Part shown: positions 34,752 through 42,072 of the stretch, in pieces
Numbering within the stretch: the first letter of the stretch is position 1
Layout of the letters: each line of letters opens with the position of its first letter
NCBI RefSeq assembly: GCF_003368325.1
Contig: NZ_CP031467.1
Span: forward strand, 682,001 to 746,000
Direction of reading: 5' to 3'
Length of the DNA stretch: 64,000 bases
Source: Paraburkholderia caffeinilytica
GTDB taxonomy: Bacteria > Pseudomonadota > Gammaproteobacteria > Burkholderiales > Burkholderiaceae
Made by a program: the position numbers and the translations under genes
Notes under the pieces: model-generated
What the model saw: the letters and a program-made list of their open reading frames with translations, nothing else
Told to the model about the DNA's origin: nothing
The model's database searches: none

Positions 34752-36221
34752 TTGACCGCTTCCAGCAACGGCTTCTGGCGACACCACAAAGAAGAACAAC
34801 GCCTCTCGCTCGACGACATCACCGTCGTCGACAAATCTCTCCTCAAGCGGGCCGTCGGCGCGATGGCGCTCGGCAACGCGATGGAATGGTTCGATTTCGG
34901 CGTGTACAGCTACATCGCTGTCACGCTCGGCAAAGTGTTCTTTCCGTCGTCGAGCCCGTCCGCCCAGCTGATCGCCACCTTCGGCACGTTCGCCGCGGCG
35001 TTCCTCGTGCGGCCGGTCGGCGGCATGGTGTTCGGGCCGCTGGGCGACCGCATCGGCCGTCAGCGGGTGCTGGCCATGACCATGATCATGATGGCGCTCG
35101 GCACCTTCGCGATCGGCCTGATTCCGAGCTACGCGACGATCGGCATTTTCGCGCCGGTGTTGCTGCTGGTCGCGCGCCTCGTGCAAGGCTTCTCGACGGG
35201 TGGAGAATACGGCGGCGCCGCGACCTTCATCGCCGAATTCTCGACGGACAAGCGCCGCGGCTTCATGGGCAGCTTCCTCGAGTTCGGCACGCTGATCGGC
35301 TATGTGCTCGGCGCGGGTACGGTCGCGGTTCTGACGGCGACGCTCTCGAACGACGCGCTGCTCTCGTGGGGCTGGCGTGTGCCCTTCCTGATCGCGGGTC
35401 CGCTGGGTCTGGTCGGCCTGTACATCCGGATGAAGCTCGAAGAAACGCCCGCGTTCAGGAAGCAAGCCGAGCAACGTGAAGCCGAAGACAAAGCGCTGCC
35501 GAAGCAATCCTTCCGCGAGTTGCTCATGCAGCAATGGAAACCGCTGCTGCTGTGCGTCGGCCTGGTGCTGATCTTCAATGTCACCGACTACATGGCGCTC
35601 TCGTATCTGCCGAGCTATCTGTCGGCCACGCTGCACTTCAACGAAACGCACGGTCTCTTCCTCGTGCTGCTCGTGATGGTGCTGATGATGCCGATGACGC
35701 TGGCAGCGGGCCGCCTGTCCGACACGATCGGCCGCAAACCGGTGATGCTGTTCGGTTGCGTGGGTCTGTTCGTGCTGTCGATTCCCGCGCTGCTGCTGAT
35801 CCGCATGGGTACGGTGCTGCCGGTGTTCGGCGGACTGATGATTCTCGGCGTGCTGCTGTCGTGCTTTACCGGCGTGATGCCGTCGGCGCTGCCGGCGCTG
35901 TTCCCGACGAAGATCCGCTATGGTGCGCTCGCGATCGGCTTCAATATTTCGGTCTCGCTGTTCGGCGGGACGACGCCGCTCGTGACGGCATGGCTCGTCG
36001 ACAGCACCGGCAATCTGATGATGCCCGCGTACTACCTGATGGGCGCGTCGTTGATCGGTATCGTGTCGGTGATCGCGCTGCGCGAAACGGCTCGCAAGCC
36101 GCTGCTCGGCTCGGGTCCGTGCGTCGCGACGCGTGCGGAAGCGCATGCTGTGCTGCGCGGCGAGCGTGAAGCGGCGGAGATGGATGAAGGCTACGCTGCC
36201 GCGGCTACGGCGCGTGCCTGA
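34752..36221 (+). CDS. MFS transporter, proline/betaine (ProP)-like
   Basis: A 12-helix major facilitator of the metabolite:H+ symporter group. Signatures are AMEWFDFGVYSYIAVTLGKVFFP in helix 1, GPLGDRIGRQRVL in the loop 2-3, QGFSTGGEYGGAATFIAE in helix 4 and RLSDTIGRKPVM in the second half, all typical of ProP and relatives that import osmoprotectants. I prefer a TTG start at 34752: GGAG is eight bases upstream and the conserved N-terminus (TASSNGFWRHHKEEQ) begins there. An ATG at 34707 would add 15 residues. A hairpin terminator follows. Confidence 0.88.
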   Translation: MTASSNGFWRHHKEEQRLSLDDITVVDKSLLKRAVGAMALGNAMEWFDFGVYSYIAVTLGKVFFPSSSPSAQLIATFGTFAAAFLVRPVGGMVFGPLGDRIGRQRVLAMTMIMMALGTFAIGLIPSYATIGIFAPVLLLVARLVQGFSTGGEYGGAATFIAEFSTDKRRGFMGSFLEFGTLIGYVLGAGTVAVLTATLSNDALLSWGWRVPFLIAGPLGLVGLYIRMKLEETPAFRKQAEQREAEDKALPKQSFRELLMQQWKPLLLCVGLVLIFNVTDYMALSYLPSYLSATLHFNETHGLFLVLLVMVLMMPMTLAAGRLSDTIGRKPVMLFGCVGLFVLSIPALLLIRMGTVLPVFGGLMILGVLLSCFTGVMPSALPALFPTKIRYGALAIGFNISVSLFGGTTPLVTAWLVDSTGNLMMPAYYLMGASLIGIVSVIALRETARKPLLGSGPCVATRAEAHAVLRGEREAAEMDEGYAAAATARA

Positions 36222-36235
36222 TGCTGGGGTGTGCT

Positions 36236-36297
36236 GCGGTAGTTGGTCGAGGTGGTTGATCGCGGTAGTTGATCGAGGCAGTTGACCGCCGAAGTTG
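36236..36297. repeat. 26-bp imperfect tandem repeat
   Basis: A unit starting GCGGTAGTTG-x-TCGAG is repeated about 2.4 times with a few substitutions directly after the MFS gene, before its terminator. Confidence 0.7.
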
Positions 36298-36374
36298 CAC
36301 ACGGATCACCCGCATATCGCCCCGCAGTAACGGGCGGCGGCCAACCGCGACAATTCACGTTAGCGTGTCCGCAA

Positions 36375-36404
36375 ACGGGCCGGCAGATATGCCGGCCCGT
36401 TTTT
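36375..36404 (+). terminator. Intrinsic terminator of the MFS gene
   Basis: An 11-bp stem (36375-36385 with 36390-36400), GATA loop and a T-run (36400-36404) that touches the stop codon of the convergent phosphodiesterase gene. Confidence 0.88.
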
Positions 36405-36895
36405 CATGTCACCAGGGAATCGAACGTCGCGCTTACATGCGCGCCTTCGATAACGAGCATGCCGGCGGAAATCGGCAACTTGAAACGGCGTGGTCCGGCG
36501 CTGCCTGGATTGACGAACAGCACACCGTCGCGCTCACTGATCGCAGGCTTGTGCGAGTGTCCCGTCACGACCACGCCGATGCCTTCGCTGCGCGGATCGC
36601 CAGCCACGTCGGCGATGTCGTGCACGACGAGGATCGTCACCTGTTGCACGGTCAGCTTGACGTGCGTCGGCAGCGAAGCGACCGGCTCGCCGATGTCGTT
36701 ATTGCCGCGCACCGCGGTGACCGGCGCAATCCGCGCGAGCGCATCGAGCACCGTCTGATTGCAAATATCGCCCGCGTGGATGATCGCGTCGCAGCCTGCG
36801 AGGTACTGCAGCACTTCGGGGCGCACGAGGTTGTGCGTATCGGAGATCAACCCGATTCGGGTGGCGACGGAGGATGGGATGCGCGAGGTCATCAT
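36404..36895 (-). CDS. YfcE-type metallophosphodiesterase
   Basis: A 163-residue calcineurin-like phosphoesterase. Metal-binding motifs are in order: SDTHN (D-x-H), HAGDIC (GD), RGNND (GNxD), and GHSH near residue 125. These small enzymes hydrolyse phosphodiesters; the physiological substrate of YfcE/MJ0936 relatives is unknown. Two adjacent ATGs (36895 and 36892) are possible starts; the Shine-Dalgarno is weak. It lies 29 bp downstream of a membrane protein gene, probably an operon. Confidence 0.9.
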   Translation of the reverse strand: MMTSRIPSSVATRIGLISDTHNLVRPEVLQYLAGCDAIIHAGDICNQTVLDALARIAPVTAVRGNNDIGEPVASLPTHVKLTVQQVTILVVHDIADVAGDPRSEGIGVVVTGHSHKPAISERDGVLFVNPGSAGPRRFKLPISAGMLVIEGAHVSATFDSLVT

Positions 36896-36924
36896 GCCAG
36901 TATCAGTCAACGGTGTGAGTCTGC

Positions 36925-37725
36925 CTACAGCGGAGCGGTGGGTTGACGCGTCAAAACCCGCACCGGCCGCTTCGCGCGAAGCAAGCGCCTGGTCGCCCCC
37001 TGCACCGCCATCGACACCACTGCCGCGCACGCAAAGCTCAGCCACACGCCGTAGTGCGGCAACATCGTCGCGGTCACGGCGAAGAACGCCGCAAACGAGC
37101 CGCGCCCGATCACCATGCCGCGCATCAACAGCGCGACAAAGTCCGCGCCATGCGCACGCTGGGCGGACACGGCAAGCACGATGCCGAGCAAGGGAAACAC
37201 CGACAGCAGCCCGCTCCACGTCGCCCCCATCGACGCGGACAGCGTCGTCACCGCCACCGTCAGCAGCGCGCCGGCGAGCATGCGCAGCGCGAGGTCGCCG
37301 AGGCCGACGCGCGCCGCCGGCACGTGACCCGCGACGCGCGGCAGGCCGCTTTGCGAAACGGCAACGGCAACACAGGCCGCCCCCACCGCCCACCACAGTC
37401 CAACCGGCAAATGCGTCAGCAGCAGCGCCACGCCGCCCCATCCAAGCATCCCGGCCGCCAGCGCGAGTGGCCATGCTGAGCGCCGGCACGTCCACGCGTA
37501 CGCAACATTGAACGCCTCGGACGCGGCAATCGCTGCGATCGACGCCGCCGACGCCTGCGCGGCGAACGCCGGCCCGCGCTCCAGTGCGAGCAGCAACACG
37601 ATCGGTCCGGCCACGACAGGCAGCCCCGCCAGCCATCCCGCCACCGACGGTCCCCACACACGCCCGGCCATGGTCAACGCGGCGAGAAACCCCGGCACCA
37701 GCGCGAGCTTGAGCGCAAGCAACAT
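36925..37725 (-). CDS. Polytopic membrane protein, unknown function
   Basis: A 266-residue Ala/Leu/Val-rich protein with about eight predicted hydrophobic segments. It starts MLLALKLALVPGFLA two bases after the stop of the upstream channel gene (TAAGCATG), so it is probably translationally coupled. No transport or enzyme motif was recognised. An in-frame extension to 38079 would overlap the channel gene and is not supported. Confidence 0.7.
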   Translation of the reverse strand: MLLALKLALVPGFLAALTMAGRVWGPSVAGWLAGLPVVAGPIVLLLALERGPAFAAQASAASIAAIAASEAFNVAYAWTCRRSAWPLALAAGMLGWGGVALLLTHLPVGLWWAVGAACVAVAVSQSGLPRVAGHVPAARVGLGDLALRMLAGALLTVAVTTLSASMGATWSGLLSVFPLLGIVLAVSAQRAHGADFVALLMRGMVIGRGSFAAFFAVTATMLPHYGVWLSFACAAVVSMAVQGATRRLLRAKRPVRVLTRQPTAPL

Positions 37726-37727
37726 GC

Positions 37728-38303
37728 TTACGCTTCCATCAGGTGTTCGATGCGGCGGTCGGGCACCAGCCACCACGCCGCGGCCAGCGTATAGAGCGCC
37801 GCCGAGAGCCACGGCTGCACGAATGCCAGCGCCATGCCCGCCAGATAGATGACGACGGAAACCTTGCCCTTGAAGTCGTTGCCGACCGCCTTGGCGATCG
37901 TCGACTCGCTGCCGTGCTCGCGGATCAGCACACGGGTCAGGATGAAATACGCAATCGCCGACATGAACAGCACGGCGCCGTACATCGCGGTCGGCCAGGC
38001 GGCGAGATGATTCTCGCCGACCCAATGCGTGACCGCCGGCAGCAGCGACAGCCAGAACAGCAGGTGGAGATTCGCCCACAGCACCGCGCCGTTGACCTTC
38101 TGCACGGTATGGAAGAGGTGGTGATGATTGTTCCAGTAAATGCCGACGTAGATAAAACTCAGCACGTAGGCGCAGAACACGGGGATCACGGGGCGCAGCG
38201 CGGCGAGATCGTAGCCGTCCGGCACCTTCAATTCGAGCACCATGATCGTAATGATGATGGCGATCACGCCATCGCTGAAGGCTTCGACGCGTCCCTTGCC
38301 CAT
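37728..38303 (-). CDS. TMEM175/DUF1211 family potassium channel-like protein
   Basis: A 191-residue membrane protein with six hydrophobic segments. The hallmark of bacterial TMEM175 channels, FSD near the N-terminus followed by an isoleucine-rich pore helix, is present as EAFSDGVIAIIITIMVLE at residues 7-24. Such proteins form tetrameric K+-permeable channels. The start follows AGGAAA. It begins a three-gene leftward run with the membrane protein and the phosphodiesterase. Confidence 0.88.
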   Translation of the reverse strand: MGKGRVEAFSDGVIAIIITIMVLELKVPDGYDLAALRPVIPVFCAYVLSFIYVGIYWNNHHHLFHTVQKVNGAVLWANLHLLFWLSLLPAVTHWVGENHLAAWPTAMYGAVLFMSAIAYFILTRVLIREHGSESTIAKAVGNDFKGKVSVVIYLAGMALAFVQPWLSAALYTLAAAWWLVPDRRIEHLMEA

Positions 38304-38491
38304 CGGTCGGTTTCCTGATTGTGTAGTCGCGATTGTGAAGACCTGTGCTTGCGAGCGTGGCGCACCGCCATTGCCTACCCTTACCCGCCGGACTCGCCGT
38401 ATGCGGGACCGGCGAGGCAAATCCGCACGCCGCCGATTATCGGCGATGACCACGGGACTTGTCGAATGCCGGCCGGCGGCGCAGGCGCGCC

Positions 38492-38878
38492 TCACCTTAT
38501 CAGCGCACCCCGCTCGCTTAACAACTGACGAAGAATGCTGCGATGGCACCGGCTCTCGTCCTCGCAATAGCAACCGACGGAAAAGTTTGCCGTTCTCGAC
38601 AAGGCGGCAAGCAGGTCCAACACCTTGCTGGCATCGCCACCATTCATCTCCGCGCGAAATTTTTTTGCGAACGCGGCCCACTCGGCATCGCTCGTCACCG
38701 CCTTTGCCTGTTTGACCAACTCCGCGTCAGGCGACAGATTGGGCAGCCACACATCGTAATAGTCGCGGGCGCCGAATTCCGCCCGGGGTACGCCACGCGG
38801 CGGTCGCCGCACGGTGCCGATACGCAGCCCTTCGTCGGGCGCTCTCGGAGACCCGAGCTGGACGATGCTAACGCTCAT
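38492..38878 (-). CDS. DUF488 family protein
   Basis: A 128-residue protein of the DUF488 (YeaO-like) family. Visible hallmarks are IGTVRRPPRGVPR near the N-terminus, YDVWLPNLSPDAELV, and the C-terminal VGCYCEDESRCHRSIL, whose Cys/His cluster is strongly conserved in the family. The biochemical role is not established. Monocistronic. Confidence 0.88.
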   Translation of the reverse strand: MSVSIVQLGSPRAPDEGLRIGTVRRPPRGVPRAEFGARDYYDVWLPNLSPDAELVKQAKAVTSDAEWAAFAKKFRAEMNGGDASKVLDLLAALSRTANFSVGCYCEDESRCHRSILRQLLSERGALIR

Positions 38879-38977
38879 GTTTTTTTCCCAGTTCGTGGTG
38901 AACTCGCGACCTTCCCCAGTCGGGTCGATACGCGCCGCTCGTCAGTGGTTCCGCGATCCAGCTGCGACGTCTGCGGC

Positions 38978-39295
38978 TCAACGTCTCAGGCCCTTCATCG
39001 CCTCAATTTCCATGGCCGCATTCCGCTCTTCGCTCGCCTCGATCGGGTCCATCGCCTCGTCGATCGACGCGGCGGCACGTTCCGCCGCTGCTTTCGTTTC
39101 GTCGAAAACGGGATCGAATTCCGCCTCGTCGTCGCCCGGCGGCTCCAGCATGTCGCGAAGCATGGACGCCAGTTCCGGCGTGTTCCAGGGCGCGCCCTGC
39201 TGCTTCTGTTTCTTGATGTAGTGTCTGACTTCCGCGTCCTGTTCCGGGGTCAACGGAAGACCGCGAAAAGTGCTGTTGGGGTCGGCATCAGTCAT
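38978..39295 (-). CDS. Conserved hypothetical acidic protein, 105 aa
   Basis: A soluble, acidic protein (pattern EPPGDDEAEFDP) with a probable helical C-terminus rich in Ala/Glu. It starts MTDADPNSTFRGLPLTPEQD. There is no signal peptide, membrane segment or recognised domain. Composition and length are coherent with a real gene. Function unknown. Confidence 0.6.
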   Translation of the reverse strand: MTDADPNSTFRGLPLTPEQDAEVRHYIKKQKQQGAPWNTPELASMLRDMLEPPGDDEAEFDPVFDETKAAAERAAASIDEAMDPIEASEERNAAMEIEAMKGLRR

Positions 39296-39433
39296 GATCT
39301 CGCTCCAGGATACGTGCCAGTTCGAGTTTAATCCAGTTAGCGCGCCGTGATCTCGGCGATCGGTCAGCGCGTATCGAGCTGTCTTGCGCTGTCAGGGTTC
39401 GTTTGGCGCGAGACGGCGTTGGCTGGTGATCGG

Positions 39434-39781
39434 TCAGCGGCAAACCTCAGGGTAGTAAACCGCCAGCCACACGCTCGGCTCCACGTCGCTCGTCCATGCC
39501 ACCCGGTGCCGGCAATGCGCTTCGATCAACACGTGGTCGCCCGGTTTCATCGGATGCGGCTCACGCTCGCCTTCGAATTCGAGCGTCGCCGCGCCGCTCA
39601 GCAGCACGACCCACTCGGCCCGTGGACTGTCGTACCAGAAGCCCGGCGGGCTGGCGTGCCCTCGCGAGACGATCCTCTCGATGCTCACGCCGGCGTCTTC
39701 CACGAGCGCGTCGATCTGCTCGTCAGGACCTGACGGCGCGCTGAGATCGAAGAGGTTGCCGCTGCTGATCATGCGTTTCAT
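39434..39781 (-). CDS. Small cupin domain protein
   Basis: A 115-residue single-cupin protein. Cupin motif 1 is degenerate; motif 2-like text GDHVLIEAHCRHRVAW carries the conserved His and Arg. It resembles cupins in which binding of a small ligand or metal is inferred. The start at 39781 is chosen because GGAGAA lies at ideal spacing. The frame stays open upstream across two extra 39-bp copies that each repeat this ribosome-binding region, so an N-terminally extended form from 39886 is possible. Confidence 0.8.
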   Translation of the reverse strand: MKRMISSGNLFDLSAPSGPDEQIDALVEDAGVSIERIVSRGHASPPGFWYDSPRAEWVVLLSGAATLEFEGEREPHPMKPGDHVLIEAHCRHRVAWTSDVEPSVWLAVYYPEVCR

Positions 39782-39789
39782 CGCTTGTT

Positions 39790-39881
39790 CTCCGGCCGTG
39801 CTCGTCACCTGCGTTCGCCGCGCATTTTCTCCGGCAATGCTCGTTACCTGCTTTCGCCGCGCAGTTTCTCCGGCCATGCTC
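39790..39881 (-). repeat. 39-bp tandem repeat carrying the cupin ribosome-binding site
   Basis: The segment GCCGGAGAA recurs with exact 39-bp spacing (plus-strand CTCCGGC at 39790, 39829 and 39868). The two full units differ at only a few bases. The unit length is a multiple of three and the reading frame is open through all copies. Confidence 0.9.
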
Positions 39882-39914
39882 GCCACCCGGTTGGTTTGCC
39901 ACCGGCAACACCGT

Positions 39915-41315
39915 TCATTTCATCGGCTTGAGTCCGTCGAGCAAAGTCGGCACCAGCTCGCTGATGGTCGGATGAATGTGCATGGCGTACTGCAAGGTCG
40001 GATACGGCGCGCCGGCCGTCATGATGTCGACGAACGTGTGCAGCGCTTCGTCGCCCTCGATGCCGTGGATCGCCGCGCCGAGAATCTGCCTGCTCTGCGC
40101 GTCGACCAGCACCTTCATGAAGCCGTCGGTCTCGCCGCGTTCGCGCGCGCGGCCCACCCGCGTCATCGGCATGGTGGCGATCAGCGCGTCGCGGCCGGTT
40201 TTGCGCACGTCGGCCTCCGAGAGTCCGACGCGTGCGAGCGGCGGGTCGACGAATACCGCATACGTCATGATCCGCGTATCGACGCTGCGCGCGCCGCCGT
40301 CGAGCAGATTGGCGGCGACGATCTGAAAGTCATCATAGGAAGTGTGGGTAAAGGCACCGCGTCCGTTGATGTCGCCGATCGCCCAGACGCCCGGCACGTT
40401 GGTGCGCAACTGGCCGTCGACGGGAATCGTGCCGTGCTTGTCCGTCTCGATGCCGGCGGCGTCGAGGCCGAGGTCGTCGGTATTCGGTTCGCGTCCGGTG
40501 GCGAACAGCAGGTGCGACGCTTCGAGCGCGGGAATGTTCTGCTCAAAGCCGATGCACACCTCGTTCTCGTGATGCGGATGCGGTTCGACCCGCGAGGGCT
40601 GCACGCCGAAGACAAACTCGATCCCCTCGCGCGCCAGCACCTTCTGCACGGAGTCGGCGAAGTCGGCATCCTCGCGCGTGAGCACGCGCCCGCCGCGCAC
40701 CAGCACCGTCACCCGGCTGCCGAAACGGCGAAAAATCTGCGCGAACTCGAGTGCGATATAGCTGCCGCCGACAATCGCCAGGTGGTCCGGCAATTCGGTC
40801 AGTTCGAGCAGATTGGAATTGGTGTAGTAGCGAATGCGCTCAAGCCCGTCGAGCGGCGGCACGACTGCGCGCGTGCCGGTATTGATGAAGATTTCGTCGG
40901 CGCTGAGTTCATCGCGCACCACGCCGTCCGGGCCGCCGATGGCGAGCGTATGCGCGCCGGTGAAGCGCGCGTGGCCGGTGAAAACGGTGACGTTGGCCGT
41001 GCCGCGCAGCCATTTCTCGACGCCGTCGCGCGATTGGCCGATGATCCTGTCCTTGCGCGCCTTGACGGCTGCCAGATCGACGCTGACCGCGCCGCTCACC
41101 TGCACGCCCAGGTCCGCGGCGTGGCGCGCCACGTGGGCCGCACGGGCGCTGGCCACATAAGACTTGGTGGGTGTGCAGCCGACATTCACGCAGGTCCCGC
41201 CGAAAGCCCCTCGTTCGATGACCGCTGTTTTACGGCCGCTTTGGCCGAGACGGACGGCAAGCGGCGCCCCGCCTTGTCCTGTGCCGATCACGACTGCGTC
41301 GAAGTGCTGTGGCAT
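39915..41315 (-). CDS. FAD-dependent pyridine nucleotide-disulfide oxidoreductase (mercuric reductase/RclA-like)
   Basis: A 466-residue flavoprotein. The N-terminal FAD motif is GTGQGGAPLA; the redox-active disulfide is GGTCVNVGCTPTK; the NAD(P) motif is VGGSYIALEFA; the C-terminal dimer domain contains YAMHIHPTISELV with the conserved His. No mercury-binding N-terminal domain or terminal Cys pair is present, so reduction of Hg is unlikely and an RclA- or dihydrolipoamide-dehydrogenase-like role is more probable. Substrate unknown. Monocistronic. Confidence 0.9.
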   Translation of the reverse strand: MPQHFDAVVIGTGQGGAPLAVRLGQSGRKTAVIERGAFGGTCVNVGCTPTKSYVASARAAHVARHAADLGVQVSGAVSVDLAAVKARKDRIIGQSRDGVEKWLRGTANVTVFTGHARFTGAHTLAIGGPDGVVRDELSADEIFINTGTRAVVPPLDGLERIRYYTNSNLLELTELPDHLAIVGGSYIALEFAQIFRRFGSRVTVLVRGGRVLTREDADFADSVQKVLAREGIEFVFGVQPSRVEPHPHHENEVCIGFEQNIPALEASHLLFATGREPNTDDLGLDAAGIETDKHGTIPVDGQLRTNVPGVWAIGDINGRGAFTHTSYDDFQIVAANLLDGGARSVDTRIMTYAVFVDPPLARVGLSEADVRKTGRDALIATMPMTRVGRARERGETDGFMKVLVDAQSRQILGAAIHGIEGDEALHTFVDIMTAGAPYPTLQYAMHIHPTISELVPTLLDGLKPMK

Positions 41316-41364
41316 GGCAGATCTCCCGAGGCTGGGGTGCAGGTCGTAGCATCTTACCCTCAGC

Positions 41365-41406
41365 GCCTCGTGTTGCCTCGTGTTGCCTTGTGCTGCCTTA
41401 AGTTGC
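41365..41406. repeat. Degenerate 10-bp tandem repeat
   Basis: Four near-copies of CCTCGTGTTG lie upstream of the flavoprotein gene. Further degenerate GTGC/TCGTGCG runs follow to about 41460. Confidence 0.7.
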
Positions 41407-41586
41407 CTCCGGACGCCTTGTTCGCCCGTGCTCGTGCGTTCTCGTGCGCTCCGTTGCGCTCTGCGAAGTCACCGCGCCGGCCGGCAATCTGTTTCCGCTC
41501 CGCCGATAGGCCGACGCTGGCCGATTGTTGGGAATTGCGCCCGAAGCCGGTGCCAACCGATTGTTGGAAATCGCGCCTGGTTGTGT

Positions 41587-41775
41587 TCAGGCGTGGCAAT
41601 GCACGGCGCAGATCAATTCGCGCGAACGTTGCAGCGCGGCCTGCGCACCGCGTGCCGCGACGACCCAGCCGACCTGGCCGAGGTTGAAATCCTGCGACAC
41701 CATCACCTGCATGAGGGCGACCATCGGCAGGATCACCGCCGGTCGATAGAGCTGGTTTTGAATCAAGGCTGGCAT
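41587..41775 (-). CDS. Small hypothetical protein, 62 aa
   Basis: MPALIQNQLYRPAVILPMVA begins seven bases after GGGAG (plus-strand CTCCC near 41783), the best ribosome-binding site in the region. One hydrophobic segment covers residues about 12-25. The final residues are CAVHCHA. It lies between the flavoprotein and the GGDEF-EAL genes. I do not recognise it. Confidence 0.5.
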   Translation of the reverse strand: MPALIQNQLYRPAVILPMVALMQVMVSQDFNLGQVGWVVAARGAQAALQRSRELICAVHCHA

Positions 41776-41969
41776 AACGGCTCCCATCGCGCTGGGCCGT
41801 TTCGGCATGGCGCGGAATATACATTTCGATGGGAGAATTTTAGGGAGACCGGAGGCGCGGATAAATACCGGGAACGCGAAGGCACTTGTTTGCGAAACTG
41901 AACAATCGAATCCGGACGCCTGCAGCAGTGGGAGCCGACTGCCGCATTAACCCATCCGGTGAAATGGGT

Positions 41970-42050
41970 TTGATGTGGCTGTGGCCGTAGCCGTAGCCGC
42001 AGCCATAGACATAGCTGTAGGCGTAGCCGCAGCCATAGCCGCGCCCGCGC
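41970..42050. repeat. Degenerate GCCGTA/GCCATA hexanucleotide tract
   Basis: A run of hexamers related to GCCGTA (also GCCGCA, GCCATA, GACATA, GCTGTA) fills about 80 bp just downstream of the GGDEF-EAL gene. Confidence 0.7.
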
Positions 42051-42054
42051 CCGG

Positions 42055-42072
42055 AAACGCCGGAGGGCGTTT
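42055..42072. terminator. Hairpin at the end of the GGDEF-EAL gene
   Basis: A 7-bp stem (42055-42061 with 42066-42072) and GGAG loop overlap the stop codon. No T-run. Confidence 0.4.
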
